From NCBI RefSeq assembly GCF_031082295.1, contig NZ_JAVHLD010000001.1, forward strand, positions 1 to 64,000: 64,000 bases of DNA. Direction: 5' to 3'. The DNA comes from Humidesulfovibrio sp. GTDB lineage: Bacteria > Desulfobacterota > Desulfovibrionia > Desulfovibrionales > Desulfovibrionaceae. Under the pieces are notes generated by a model, which worked only from the letters and a program-made list of their open reading frames with translations, did not search any database and was not told where the DNA came from. Of this stretch, positions 17,885 through 29,117 are shown in pieces. Within the stretch, counting starts at the first letter, position 1; every line of letters starts with the position of its first letter. The position numbers and the translations under genes were made by a program.

Positions 17885-18940
17885 CTAGCGTTTCGGCAAC
17901 AGCACCACGTCACGCCACCAGAATTCCTTGAGGCGACCATCCTCGTAAAACCGGGCCACGGCATAGGCCAGCCCGGCCTTGTCCATGCCTTGCAGCAGCA
18001 CCTCCACCTGAAGGTCCTCGCCCTTGCGGCGCTCGGCCTTCCAGATCTCACGCACGATCTTGCGCAGGGCCTCGGTCGTGGGGGCCGTCGACGCCTCGAT
18101 GCGCACGCGCAGCACCACGGGCGCCAGGGGGCGAAGGCTGTCGCCCTGGCGGCCAAGCACGGAATAGGCAACCGTGTCGCTGTCCGCGGCGTTGTGCTTC
18201 GGCTTCTGGGCAGAGGCGTCCGGCGTTTCCCTGGGCGCGGCGGACTTGGCCGTGGCATCGCCAGCGGTGGAGGCGGATGCCTCCGGCTGGGGCTGTCCGG
18301 CGTAGTCCTTCTCCGGCACCAGGTACTTGTCCCGCCCATAGCCCCAGGCTCGCTTCAGGTCGCGCACCTTCTCGTCCGGGTCGAAGATGGCGAACCAGCC
18401 ATCCTCGTGGAAGTCGACGCGCACACGCCGCCCGGCCTGCAGCAGGCGCACGAAGTCCGTGTCCTTGTCGCGCCCGGCGCGGATGGCCATCTTGCGGTCC
18501 GCCACGCGGATCTCGCCGAACTCCTGGCCCTGCGCGGCCTTCTGCGGAGGTTTCTTCGCGGCCTTTTCAGATGTTGCCGATTTGCCGGACTTGGCGGACT
18601 TCTCTTGCTTTTCGGAGCTGTCGGCGCGGGGGGCAGGCTCGGCCTGGGCGCCGGAGCGCAGCTCGGCCAGGCGGACGTATCCCTGGGCGCGGGTCTCGGC
18701 GCGGACAGTCTCTGCCGGGTCGAACACCGCGGCCCAGCCGTCGGATTCGAAATCCACGCGCACCTTCTGGCCGCGCTTGAGCACGCGCACGGCTATGGCG
18801 CCCTCGGACGGGTTCTCGCGCACCGTGACCTTGCCGCTGGCGGTGTACACCCTGCCCCAGCCCGCGTCCTTGGCCTGGGCCACGGCTGCGGTGGTCACGG
18901 CCAGCAGCGCGAAGATGAGGAGAAAGACAGCTCTGCGCAT
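17885..18940 (-). CDS. Exported protein with two SH3-like domains
   Basis: Periplasmic protein of 351 residues. A signal peptide (hydrophobic core at residues 5-20) ends near AQA. Two related SH3-like domains follow, at about 28-92 (GKVTVRENPSEGAIAVRVLKRG) and 142-215 (RKMAIRAGRDKDTDFVRLLQAGR). They share the pattern RVDF-(E/H)-(S/E)-DGW-(A/F)-A-(V/I)-FDP, so they look like an internal duplication. A lysine/alanine/serine-rich linker separates them. The last ~100 residues form a separate alpha/beta domain. It overlaps the skp operon spacing (2 nt) and ends the long minus-strand transcript. Confidence 0.85.
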   Translation of the reverse strand: MRRAVFLLIFALLAVTTAAVAQAKDAGWGRVYTASGKVTVRENPSEGAIAVRVLKRGQKVRVDFESDGWAAVFDPAETVRAETRAQGYVRLAELRSGAQAEPAPRADSSEKQEKSAKSGKSATSEKAAKKPPQKAAQGQEFGEIRVADRKMAIRAGRDKDTDFVRLLQAGRRVRVDFHEDGWFAIFDPDEKVRDLKRAWGYGRDKYLVPEKDYAGQPQPEASASTAGDATAKSAAPRETPDASAQKPKHNAADSDTVAYSVLGRQGDSLRPLAPVVLRVRIEASTAPTTEALRKIVREIWKAERRKGEDLQVEVLLQGMDKAGLAYAVARFYEDGRLKEFWWRDVVLLPKR

Positions 18941-18942
18941 GG

Positions 18943-19470
18943 CTATTTGCTGCGACCATCGAGTTCGCGGGCCACGCGCTCGGTCAGGTCCGTCGAGGCC
19001 TTGTCCACATAGCCGACTGAAGCCGGATCCGTGAAAATGATGGCGTAGCCGCCCTTCTTGCCCAGCTCCTCAAGCACGGCTTCGGCCTTGCGCATGACGT
19101 ACTGCAAAAGCTTGGTCTCCTCGGCCTTGATGTCGCGGGCGTTCTCGGCCAGCAGCTGCTCGTGCTGGGCGGCCTTGCGCCGCAGCAGGTCCTCGCGCCG
19201 GGTACGGTCCTGGGGCGAAAGCCCGTGCGCCTCGGCCTCCTTGCGCAGGGTCGCCACCTGTGCGGCGCTCTCCTTGGCAAGGCGGTCCTTTTCGGCCACG
19301 TAGCGCGCCAGGTCGGCCTTGGCCGACTGCCCCAGGCGCGTCTCGTTGACCACGCGCTGCGGGTTCACGAAGCCGATCTTCTGCTCTGCCAGCGCAGCCG
19401 GAGGAGCGAGAAGAAACACAAGCATTACAGCGAGGAAGCACGGCGCGAAGAAGATGTTGGAGCGGCTCAT
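18943..19470 (-). CDS. Skp/OmpH-family periplasmic chaperone
   Basis: Periplasmic holdase that escorts outer-membrane proteins. The product of about 175 residues has a signal peptide (MSRSNIFFAPCFLAVMLVFL, cleaved after ALA). Then comes EQKIGFVNPQRVVNETRLGQ, the OmpH N-terminal strand, a long coiled-coil arm (residues 50-130), and GGYAIIFTDPASVGYVDKASTDLTE to close the trimer body. The start is uncertain: 19485 or 19470 are both possible and neither has a good Shine-Dalgarno. The neighbouring SH3 protein and M48 protease also act in the envelope. Confidence 0.9.
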   Translation of the reverse strand: MSRSNIFFAPCFLAVMLVFLLAPPAALAEQKIGFVNPQRVVNETRLGQSAKADLARYVAEKDRLAKESAAQVATLRKEAEAHGLSPQDRTRREDLLRRKAAQHEQLLAENARDIKAEETKLLQYVMRKAEAVLEELGKKGGYAIIFTDPASVGYVDKASTDLTERVARELDGRSK

Positions 19471-19537
19471 TGGGGTTTGATACATGCGTGCGCCCGTCTT
19501 GTCGAGAGCCACGGAAACGGTGTGTGGCCCGACACGC

Positions 19538-21949
19538 TCACAGCATGTTCACAGGATCCTGGTCCAGCTCCAGGCGGAAGCCCGCAGGCGCGACGCTCCC
19601 GCGGGACACGGCGGCGAAGAGCGTGCGTATGGGCTGCCAGTCGGCGCACTTGAGCAGGCAGTTGAAGCGCTTGCGGCCCCGGAGCATGGCCATGGGCGCG
19701 GGCGCAGGGCCGAGCACATCGACGCCGAGGGGCCGTGCCTTCTCGCGCAGGGCCTTGGCGAAGGCCAGCATGGCCTCGTGCAGATGCTCCTGATCCGCAG
19801 GGCAGGAAAGGCGCAGGAGCGCCAGCCGCGTGAAGGGCGGATAGCGGAAGCGTTGACGCTGCTCGATCTCCCTGGCGTAGAAACCAGGATAGTCGGCACG
19901 GAGCACGAAGTCCCAGAAGGGGTGCGCCGGGTTGCGCGTCTGCACCAGCACGCGCCCGGGCTTTTCTCCGCGCCCGGCCCGGCCGGAAACCTGGACGAGA
20001 AGCTGGTAGGTGCGCTCAGCCGCGCGGTAGTCCGGCAGGTACAGGCCCATGTCCGCGTTGGCCACCACCACGAGCGTCACGCCCGGAAAGTGGTGTCCCT
20101 TGCTGAGCATCTGGGTGCCGACGAGCACCTGGGCCTCTCCCTCGCGGAAGCGGCGCAGAATCTCCTCCAGGCGCTCCTGCCTGCGGGCGCTGTCGCGGTC
20201 CATGCGCAGCACGGAAACCTCGTGCCCCAGCGTGCGCAGGAAATACTCCTCCAGGCGTTCGGTGCCCTCGCCCATGGGCACGAAGGTCACGCCGCCGCAC
20301 TTGCCGCAGGGGATGGGATACGGGTAGGTCAGGCCGCAGTAGTGGCAGACCAGGCGCTCGCGCAGTTTGTGGTAGGTCAGGCCCACCTGGCAGTCCGGGC
20401 ACTGGACCACCTCCTCGCAGGCCATGCAGTACATCACCGGGGCGTAGCCGCGTCGGTTCAGCATGACGATGACCTGATCGCCCGCGTCGAGGGTTTCCTT
20501 GATGGCCGCGAGAGTCTCCGGCGCAAAGGGCTCGTCCGGGTCCTTCTGGCCCGCTATGTCCACCAGCCGCACATCTGGCATGGCCCGGCTGCCAACGCGA
20601 TTGGCCAACGTCTGCACGGGCAGTTGCCCGCTCTGCCCCGCGTGGAAGGTCTTCACATCCGGCGTGGCCGAGCCCAGCACCAGCAGCCCGCCCGAACGCT
20701 TGATGCGCGAGTACGCCAGTTCCTTGGCGTGGTATGGCAGGCGCTCCTCCTGCTTGTAGGATTCGTCATGCTCCTCGTCGAGCACGATGAGCCCAAGGTC
20801 ACGGATGGGCAGGAACAGCGACGAGCGGGTGCCGACCACAAGCACGGGGCCTCTTTTCATGCTGGCGGCCGCGGCGATCTTCGAGAAGGTCTCCTCGCGG
20901 CGGCGCGGGGTCTGGTAGCCGTGGGAAAAATAGGCCTCCGCGTGCGGCAGCGCAGCCTTGGCCTGCCGCCACAAGTGACAGGCCAGGGCCACCTCCGGCG
21001 CGAGCAACAGCGCCGAGCGCCCGAGCTCCAGGCAGCGCCGCGCCAGCTCCAGGTACACGTGCGTCTTGCCGCTGCCTGTGACCCCGTGCATCAGCGCCAT
21101 GCGCGCCGAAGCGGACGCAAGCGCCGGCAAAAGCTCATCCAGGGAGGCCTGCTGCTCCGGCGTGGCGGAAAGGGCATCCATGTCGTCGTCGGGAAGGGGC
21201 GCGCAGGCAGGCGCCTCGTCGGCGGCGTCCGTCGTCTCCAACGGTTCGCCCAGGCGCACAATGCCCGCCGTGGCCAAGCGCTTCATGGCCTGGATGCCGG
21301 GGTCGCCGTAAACCGCGCGCACCGCGCCAAGGCTCATGGGGCCGGACTCGAACAGGCGCTCCAGCAGGCGGATCTGGTTCACGGCGTTGGGCCGCACGGC
21401 CCAGGGCGGGTCCGCGTTCAGCATGACGAAGAGTTCTTCGGCCTGCCTGCGCGGGGCCAGCCGCACGCGCATGCGGCCCTCGTCCCAGAGCAGCGCCAGG
21501 GCCTCCAGCCGGTCCGTGGGCAGCTCCTGCAACGCCTTGGGGCTGTATGTGGGGCGGAAGTCCGGGTGCTCGACGGAGTACGACACCTGCGAGGTGCGCA
21601 GTCCGCGCGGCAAAATCAGCTCCAGCACCCGGCCCGGATGCGCCATGTGACGGGAGGAGAGGTCGCGGACAAGCTCCAGCATGCCGGGGTCGAGCACGGG
21701 TTCCTGCTCAAGCGTCCAGACCAGGGGCTTCAGGTCCACCCCCTCGGGCGGCACCTTGGTGGGTTCCTGCAGGATGCCCACGCGCAGCCCGCGACCGAGC
21801 GGCGCGAGCACGCGCAGGCCGGGCCTGGGGTTCGGGAACCAGGCCGGGCAGAGGTAGGTGAGGGCCGCGTACGGCGGGCTGGCCAGCCAGACCTGCCAGG
21901 CTGTCGGCTGCACGCCGGGCCGGGCGCTGCTCACGAGAGTTCCACGCAT
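19538..21949 (-). CDS. priA: Primosomal protein N', helicase PriA
   Basis: 3'-5' superfamily 2 helicase that restarts stalled replication forks. At 803 residues, it has an N-terminal 3'BD-like domain (1-110), Walker A GVTGSGKT at 289-296, and the DEEH box at 391-394. The zinc-binding insertion carries CMAC, CPDC, CHYC and CGKC pairs, and helicase motifs V-VI include QVSGRAGRGEKPGRV. Length is slightly above E. coli PriA. A GGGGAC sequence precedes the ATG. It lies between galU and skp in the minus-strand block. Confidence 0.96.
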   Translation of the reverse strand: MRGTLVSSARPGVQPTAWQVWLASPPYAALTYLCPAWFPNPRPGLRVLAPLGRGLRVGILQEPTKVPPEGVDLKPLVWTLEQEPVLDPGMLELVRDLSSRHMAHPGRVLELILPRGLRTSQVSYSVEHPDFRPTYSPKALQELPTDRLEALALLWDEGRMRVRLAPRRQAEELFVMLNADPPWAVRPNAVNQIRLLERLFESGPMSLGAVRAVYGDPGIQAMKRLATAGIVRLGEPLETTDAADEAPACAPLPDDDMDALSATPEQQASLDELLPALASASARMALMHGVTGSGKTHVYLELARRCLELGRSALLLAPEVALACHLWRQAKAALPHAEAYFSHGYQTPRRREETFSKIAAAASMKRGPVLVVGTRSSLFLPIRDLGLIVLDEEHDESYKQEERLPYHAKELAYSRIKRSGGLLVLGSATPDVKTFHAGQSGQLPVQTLANRVGSRAMPDVRLVDIAGQKDPDEPFAPETLAAIKETLDAGDQVIVMLNRRGYAPVMYCMACEEVVQCPDCQVGLTYHKLRERLVCHYCGLTYPYPIPCGKCGGVTFVPMGEGTERLEEYFLRTLGHEVSVLRMDRDSARRQERLEEILRRFREGEAQVLVGTQMLSKGHHFPGVTLVVVANADMGLYLPDYRAAERTYQLLVQVSGRAGRGEKPGRVLVQTRNPAHPFWDFVLRADYPGFYAREIEQRQRFRYPPFTRLALLRLSCPADQEHLHEAMLAFAKALREKARPLGVDVLGPAPAPMAMLRGRKRFNCLLKCADWQPIRTLFAAVSRGSVAPAGFRLELDQDPVNML

Positions 21950-21964
21950 GTCCCCAGCGGGGCC

Positions 21965-22840
21965 TTACCTGCCCTTGCAGGGCACGAGCTCCTGGATGCG
22001 CTTCACCAGATCGTCGTGCAGGTCTTCGTCGTGCAGGGCGAAGTAGATGTTGGCCGTCAGGTACTCCACCCAGTCGCCCGCGTCGAAGCGCTGCCCGCGC
22101 AGCTTCACGGCCAGCAGGCGGTTCTCGTTGGCCAGGCCCTGGAGGGCGTCGGTGAGCTGGAGCTCGCCGCCAACGCCGGGTTCGAGCTTTTCCAGGTACT
22201 TGAAGATCTCCGGCACAAGCACATAGCGGCCCACGATGGCCAGGCGCGACGGGGCCGTGCCAATGGCCGGCTTTTCCACCAGGTTGCGCACGCGGAAGAC
22301 GCCGGGCCGGAACTCCTCGCCCTGAATGATGCCGTAGCGGTCGACCTTGTTCTCCGGCACCTCGATGACGCCGACAACAGCCATGTTCTCGGTCCTGGCC
22401 ACGTCGAGCAGCTGCTGGATGCCGGGTTCCTTGCCGAACATGAGGTCGTCGCCCACCATGACCGCGAACGCCTCGTCCTTGCAGACCTCCTTGGCGCAGA
22501 GCACGGCGTGGCCCAGGCCCAACTGGACCTTCTGGCGCACGGCGATGATGTTGACCATCTCCGACACGTCGCGGACTTCCTGCAGCAGCTGGGACTTGCC
22601 CTTGCGCTCCAGCAGGTTCTCCAGCGTCAGGTTGTGGTCGAAATGGTCCTCGATGATGGTCTTGTTCTGGCTGGTGACGAGCACCACCGTGTCGATGCCC
22701 GCGGACTGGGCCTCCTCGACAACGTACTGGACCACCGGTTTCTTGAAGATGGGCAGCATTTCCTTTGGAATGTTCTTCGTCGCCGGAAGTGAACGGGTTC
22801 CCCAGCCAGCAACGGGAATGACGACCTTGCGCACTTCCAT
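21965..22840 (-). CDS. galU: UTP-glucose-1-phosphate uridylyltransferase
   Basis: Makes UDP-glucose from UTP and glucose-1-phosphate for envelope polysaccharides. The 291-residue product starts MEVRKVVIPVAGWGTRSLPA, the nucleotide-binding signature, and continues with KEMLPIFKKPVVQYVVEEA and VMVGDDLMF. The ATG at 22840 has GGAGGAGGA before it; the longer frame upstream is spurious. It follows glmM by 37 nt. GalU and GlmM together feed UDP-sugar pools used for LPS and possibly for the Pel locus at 33-49 kb. Confidence 0.96.
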   Translation of the reverse strand: MEVRKVVIPVAGWGTRSLPATKNIPKEMLPIFKKPVVQYVVEEAQSAGIDTVVLVTSQNKTIIEDHFDHNLTLENLLERKGKSQLLQEVRDVSEMVNIIAVRQKVQLGLGHAVLCAKEVCKDEAFAVMVGDDLMFGKEPGIQQLLDVARTENMAVVGVIEVPENKVDRYGIIQGEEFRPGVFRVRNLVEKPAIGTAPSRLAIVGRYVLVPEIFKYLEKLEPGVGGELQLTDALQGLANENRLLAVKLRGQRFDAGDWVEYLTANIYFALHDEDLHDDLVKRIQELVPCKGR

Positions 22841-22877
22841 GGACTTCCTCCTCCGGTCTTGATGCCGCTGCCCGCGC

Positions 22878-24230
22878 CTAGCGCAGGGAGCTCTCCAGAA
22901 CAGCCGCGATGTCGGCGGCATACCGCTCCACGCGGGCGATGTCCTCGCCCTCGACCATGACCCTGGCCTTGGGCTCGGTGCCGGAGTAGCGCAACAGCAC
23001 GCGCCCCCGGCCAGCCAGTTCGGTCTCGACGGAAGCGACGGCTCGCCCGACCTCCGGCAGATCCTCGAAAGGCACTTTGCGGCTCAGCTTCACGTTGACC
23101 ATGACCTGCGGGAACGGCTCGATCAAGTGCGCAAGCCGCGACAGCGGCATGTTCTTCTGGCACATGATGCGCAGCAGTTGCAGGGCAGCCAGCGTGCCAT
23201 CGCCGGTGGTCGAATGGTCCATGAAGATGAGGTGCCCGGACTGCTCGCCGCCGAGAGCCGCGCCCTCGCGGCGCATGGCCTCCACCACGTAGCGGTCGCC
23301 AACAGGGGTGCGCAGCAGGCGGCCGCCCTGGTCGCGCATGAACATCTCCAGGGCCATGTTGCTCATGACGGTGGCGACCAGCGTGTTGCCGGGCAGCGCG
23401 CCGCGCTCCAGCATGTCCTGGGCGCACAGGGCCATGATCTGGTCCCCGTCGAGCACGTTGCCCTGCTCGTCAACCACGATGAGCCGGTCGGCGTCGCCAT
23501 CAAGCGCCAGACCGATGTCCGCGCCGACCTCGCGCACCTTGGCGGCCACCACGTCGGGGTACAACGATCCGCAGCCCTCGTTGATGTTCACGCCGTTGGG
23601 GTTCACCCCCAGCGTGATGACCTCGGCCCCGAGTTCCTGAAAGACCAGCGGAGCGCCGCCATAGGCCGCGCCGTGGGCGCAGTCGAGGACGATCTTCAGG
23701 CCGTTCAGGTTCATCTCGCGCGGGAACGTGTTCTTCAGGTACACGATGTAGCGGCCCCAGCTGTCGACCATGCGCTTGGCGCGACCGACGCGGTCGGGAG
23801 CGGGGAAGCTCCAGTCCGGCTTGTCGGCCAGGGTCAGCTCGGCGATCTCGGTCTCCAGGTCGTCGGGAAGCTTGAAGCCGCCGCTGTCGAAGAATTTGAT
23901 GCCGTTGTCGTGGAAGGGGTTGTGCGAGGCGGAAATGACCACGCCCAGGTCCGCGCGCATGTTGCGCGTGAGGAAGCTGATGGCCGGGGTGGGCATGGGG
24001 CCGACCAGATACACGTCAAGCCCGATGGCGCAGAGGCCGGAGGTCAGCGCCGTCTCGAAGACATAGCCCGACAGGCGCGTGTCCTTGCCGATGATGACCT
24101 TGTGCTTGCGTCCGCCGTTGCGAAACTTTTGCCCCACGGCCATGCCCAACTTAAGCGCAATGTCCGGGGTCATGGGATATTCGTTCACCCGGCCGCGCAG
24201 GCCGTCGGTGCCAAACAATTTGTCACGCAT
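22878..24230 (-). CDS. glmM: Phosphoglucosamine mutase
   Basis: Converts glucosamine-6-phosphate to glucosamine-1-phosphate, the first step toward UDP-GlcNAc. At 450 residues it has the start [11 protein letters not shown] and the active phosphoserine S102 in VVISASHNP, the same position as in E. coli. The metal loop DGDADR and the sugar-binding GEQSGHLIF are also present. It directly follows ybbR/cdaA, the conserved order in which c-di-AMP synthesis is coupled to GlmM. In Firmicutes, CdaR and GlmM regulate CdaA by contact; whether that holds here is inference. Confidence 0.96.
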   Translation of the reverse strand: MRDKLFGTDGLRGRVNEYPMTPDIALKLGMAVGQKFRNGGRKHKVIIGKDTRLSGYVFETALTSGLCAIGLDVYLVGPMPTPAISFLTRNMRADLGVVISASHNPFHDNGIKFFDSGGFKLPDDLETEIAELTLADKPDWSFPAPDRVGRAKRMVDSWGRYIVYLKNTFPREMNLNGLKIVLDCAHGAAYGGAPLVFQELGAEVITLGVNPNGVNINEGCGSLYPDVVAAKVREVGADIGLALDGDADRLIVVDEQGNVLDGDQIMALCAQDMLERGALPGNTLVATVMSNMALEMFMRDQGGRLLRTPVGDRYVVEAMRREGAALGGEQSGHLIFMDHSTTGDGTLAALQLLRIMCQKNMPLSRLAHLIEPFPQVMVNVKLSRKVPFEDLPEVGRAVASVETELAGRGRVLLRYSGTEPKARVMVEGEDIARVERYAADIAAVLESSLR

Positions 24231-24273
24231 TAAACTCTCTCCAGCTTCAAGCGGGCTGTGCCGCTTGACTATG

Positions 24274-25182
24274 TTACTTGTGCACGATGACGACGACGCT
24301 CTCGTCCTTCGCCGTCACCACGCGCGTTCCGTCGGGAACGACCATTTCATACTTCAGGGCGTGGCGGCCAGGCTTGAGACCGCCGGGGACCTTGACCAGC
24401 GCGTTGAGGCCGGTGATGTCGCGCCCGGCCTCGGCCTCGCGCATCAAGGCCACGGGCGCCTCCACCTGCACGCGCACATGCTTCACGGGCGTCTGGGCCG
24501 AGGTGCCCAGCGTGGTGCTGAGCAGCACAGGAACCTTGACCCAGGCGGTCTTGACCTCAGGTCCGAAGCGCAGGGTCATCTTCACCTGGCCGGGAGTCGC
24601 CTCCAGGCCTTCGGCGAGCTTGATGGGCACGTCGTCGGACCAGGTGGACAAGGGTTCCTCGAAATCATTCTGCAGGAGCACGCGCACCTGGGTCATGGGG
24701 CGCACCTGGCGCTCGGCGCCGCGCACCTCAACCTGCTCCGGCACGGCCTTGACCTCCAGCAGGCGATAGTCCTTGGGCAGCGCGCCGCGCCATTCGGCAA
24801 CCACGGGCAATTCCTTCTTGGCCAAGCGGTCCACGGAGAGAATGAGCCGGGAGGGTTTCACCTCGACCACCTCGTAGGCCATGGACAGGGGGATGCGCTC
24901 GCGGTCGATGTCCACGAGATTCTCACCCACCTTGAGCTTGCTCACGTCCAGGGAGTAGGTCCACTTGCGGCGGTCCAGCGAGCGCACAAGGCCCTTGGGA
25001 CCGCGCACGCGCACCTCGATCTTGCTGATGAGCCCCTTGCGGATGATGAGGCCCTCGGGGGCGTTCGACATCTCCACGCTCATGTCCACCCAGGTCTCGA
25101 CCTTCTCGCGGCCGGTGATGAGGTACCAGGTGAGTATGGCCAGGGCCAGGGCGATGCCGATGTCTTTCCAGTTCTTGAGCAT
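24274..25182 (-). CDS. cdaR: YbbR-domain membrane protein, CdaR-like
   Basis: Regulator-type partner of diadenylate cyclase, 302 residues. One N-terminal transmembrane helix (about 8-24) anchors a large extracytoplasmic part made of YbbR repeats. Repeat-like patterns occur in [18 protein letters not shown] and [17 protein letters not shown]. It begins 2 nt after the cdaA stop, and glmM follows. This cdaA-ybbR-glmM order is the basis for the name; sequence alone supports only YbbR. Confidence 0.88.
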   Translation of the reverse strand: MLKNWKDIGIALALAILTWYLITGREKVETWVDMSVEMSNAPEGLIIRKGLISKIEVRVRGPKGLVRSLDRRKWTYSLDVSKLKVGENLVDIDRERIPLSMAYEVVEVKPSRLILSVDRLAKKELPVVAEWRGALPKDYRLLEVKAVPEQVEVRGAERQVRPMTQVRVLLQNDFEEPLSTWSDDVPIKLAEGLEATPGQVKMTLRFGPEVKTAWVKVPVLLSTTLGTSAQTPVKHVRVQVEAPVALMREAEAGRDITGLNALVKVPGGLKPGRHALKYEMVVPDGTRVVTAKDESVVVIVHK

Positions 25183-25184
25183 GG

Positions 25185-25934
25185 CTAGCGTTCCAGGGCG
25201 TTCTTGATGACCCGGCGCAGGCGCTGGTCATTAAGTGAGGTTGTGAGCCGTCCGCTCATGGCGATGGACACGGTGCCGCGCTCCTCGGAAACGACGATGG
25301 ACAGGGCGTCGGACTCTTCGCTAATGCCCAGGGCGGCGCGGTGGCGCGTGCCGAAAAGGCTCTGGGCCTTGAGCTTTGAGGACAGCGGCAGGATGCACCC
25401 GGCGGCGGCTATGCGCCCGCGGCGGATGATGACGGCGCCGTCGTGCAGCGGGGTGTTGACCTGGAAGATCGTGGTCAGCAGCGAGCCGGTGACAACGGCG
25501 TCCAGGGGCACGCCGCGTTCGATGACATCGCCCAGCGGCACGTGGCGCTCGATGACGATGAGCGCGCCCACGTTGCCCTTGGCAAGCGTCATGACGGCCT
25601 GGGCGATCTCATCCACCACGGCCTCGGAGAGTTGGGGCTTCTTGAAGAACCGCCCCGCGCCCATCTGGGCCAGCGCCCTTCGCAGGTCGCCCTGAAAAAG
25701 AATGATGATGATGAGCACGATGGAGCCCAGGAAATTCGTCAAAAGCCAATTGAGCGAGTACAGGCCGAGCTCGCTCGAAAGGTAGTAGACCAGGAGCACC
25801 AGGACCAGGCCGTAGATGACCGCCACGGCGCGAGTGCCGCGCACAAGATGGATTATGTAAGCGTAGATGACCGCCACGAGCAGGATGTCCAGGGCCTCCC
25901 GCCAGGCGATGTTCAGGCTGATGAGATACTCCAT
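25185..25934 (-). CDS. cdaA: Membrane diadenylate cyclase CdaA
   Basis: Makes cyclic di-AMP from two ATP. At 249 residues, three hydrophobic helices occupy 15-85, then a DAC domain carries both diagnostic motifs: DGA at 165-167 in TPLHDGAVII and RHR at 197-199 in FGTRHRAALG. It sits in the order ftsH-folP-cdaA-ybbR-glmM. No c-di-AMP phosphodiesterase or known receptor is seen in the window; the HD proteins here lack the relevant signatures for a firm link. Confidence 0.95.
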   Translation of the reverse strand: MEYLISLNIAWREALDILLVAVIYAYIIHLVRGTRAVAVIYGLVLVLLVYYLSSELGLYSLNWLLTNFLGSIVLIIIILFQGDLRRALAQMGAGRFFKKPQLSEAVVDEIAQAVMTLAKGNVGALIVIERHVPLGDVIERGVPLDAVVTGSLLTTIFQVNTPLHDGAVIIRRGRIAAAGCILPLSSKLKAQSLFGTRHRAALGISEESDALSIVVSEERGTVSIAMSGRLTTSLNDQRLRRVIKNALER

Positions 25935-25944
25935 CGATTCCTTC

Positions 25945-26819
25945 TTACGTGCTTGGGCTCATGGCCGTTGCAACCGTTGCCGCCTGATGCGCGCCTGCCA
26001 CGTCGTGCACCCGGTGCACAAAGACCCCGCGCGCCACGAGCAGCCCTGTGGCAACCGCCGTGGCGAGCTGCCTGTTCGCGGGTTCGAGCCCAAGCAGCTT
26101 GCCCCAAAGGCTCTTGTTGGACAATCCCATGTACAGTGGGCGGCCAAGGACGCCGAAGCGCTCCACCCCGCGCAGGATTTCCAGATTGTGCTCCAGCAGT
26201 TTGCCAAATCCGATGCCGGGGTCAAGCACGATGTTGGCCTCGGGCAGCCCAGCCTTGGTCAACGCGCTCAGCCGCTCCTCGAAAAACCGCAGGATCTCGC
26301 CCACAACGTCATCGTAGCGAGGGTCGGCCTGCATGGTCTGGGGTCGGCCCAGGCTGTGCATCAAGACGTAACCGGGCTTGTGCTGGGCCAAAACGTCCAG
26401 CAATGCCGGCTCAAATCGGCAGGCCGAGACATCGTTGACGATCATGGCCCCGGCGCTGAGGGACTCCGCCGCGACCTTGGCCTTGTAGGTGTCAACGCTG
26501 ATGACCGGATTGGCGCAGGGCAGGCCGTCCGGGCAGGATGGCGAGAGGTCGGCCAGGGCTCGGATCACCGGAATGACGCGGGAAAGCTCCTCGGCCTCGG
26601 AAACGGCCGCGGCGCCCGGGCGCGTGCTCTCGCCGCCAACGTCCAAAATGTGCGCCCCGGCGCAGAGCAGTTCGCGGCCCTGGTCCACGGCGCTGTCGGG
26701 GTCGAGATAACGCCCGCCGTCAAAAAACGAGTCCGGCGTCACGTTGACGATGCCGGACACAAGAAAAGGGGCAGGGCCTAGCACCCTGCCCCCAGACAAA
26801 TGCCATGTGTTCCCGCCGA

Positions 26820-26823
<4 letters not shown>
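25945..26823 (-). CDS. folP: Dihydropteroate synthase
   Basis: Condenses p-aminobenzoate with pterin pyrophosphate in folate synthesis and is the sulfonamide target. The 292-residue product has [26 protein letters not shown] and [15 protein letters not shown], all FolP signatures. The ATG overlaps the ftsH stop (ATGA), so translation is probably coupled. It is upstream of cdaA by 10 nt. The ~20 C-terminal residues after the barrel are not conserved. Confidence 0.96.
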
Positions 26824-28823
<2,000 letters not shown>

Positions 28824-28921
28824 GCGGAAGTCCTCCGGTGGCGGACAGGCACGTTGTGAGCCGCTGGCCTGTGGTTGTGCGTGGGGAGACGGTTCCCGGC
28901 GCGGCCCGGTCAATGAAATCC

Positions 28922-28949
28922 AAGATAAGGCATACTCCTGAAAAAGCAA
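28922..28949 (-). promoter_or_regulatory. Possible promoter of the ftsH-folP-cdaA operon
   Basis: Minus strand -35 TTGCTT (28944-28949), 16-nt spacer, -10 TATCTT (28922-28927), about 90 nt before the TTG start. A 7-bp inverted repeat AGCAAGT/ACTTGCT (28945-28951 and 28972-28978) lies at its upstream edge. The -35 is imperfect. Confidence 0.35.
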
Positions 28950-29015
28950 GTGCTGGCCTGGGGCCTCCGAAACTTGCTCTGCCAATAATTCAACAATCAC
29001 GTAATCGCATCGTTT

Positions 29016-29058
29016 TGTCGGATTGCTGACAGTTCTTGTCGGATTCTTCGTGCATGAT
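29016..29058 (+). promoter_or_regulatory. CooA-type operator and promoter of cooS
   Basis: TGTCG-GATTGC-TGACA at 29016-29031 reads, on the other strand, TGTCA-N6-CGACA, the CooA binding consensus known from Rhodospirillum rubrum. A -10-like CATGAT lies at 29053-29058, which would place the start of transcription near 29065 and the box about 41 nt upstream, a class II activator position. A second half-site, TTGTCGGATT, repeats at 29036-29045. The cooA gene itself is 2.9 kb downstream. Confidence 0.75.
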
Positions 29059-29117
29059 CACCGCAACAATCGCGGCTGCAGCGGACGAGCGCAACCGCAC
29101 AACCGGAGGTCTTGCAC

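Noticed and set aside
19484-22792. 1102-codon open frame on the plus strand
   Set aside because: It is antisense to priA and galU, whose motifs are complete. Long antisense frames are common at this GC content, and this one has no recognisable domain.
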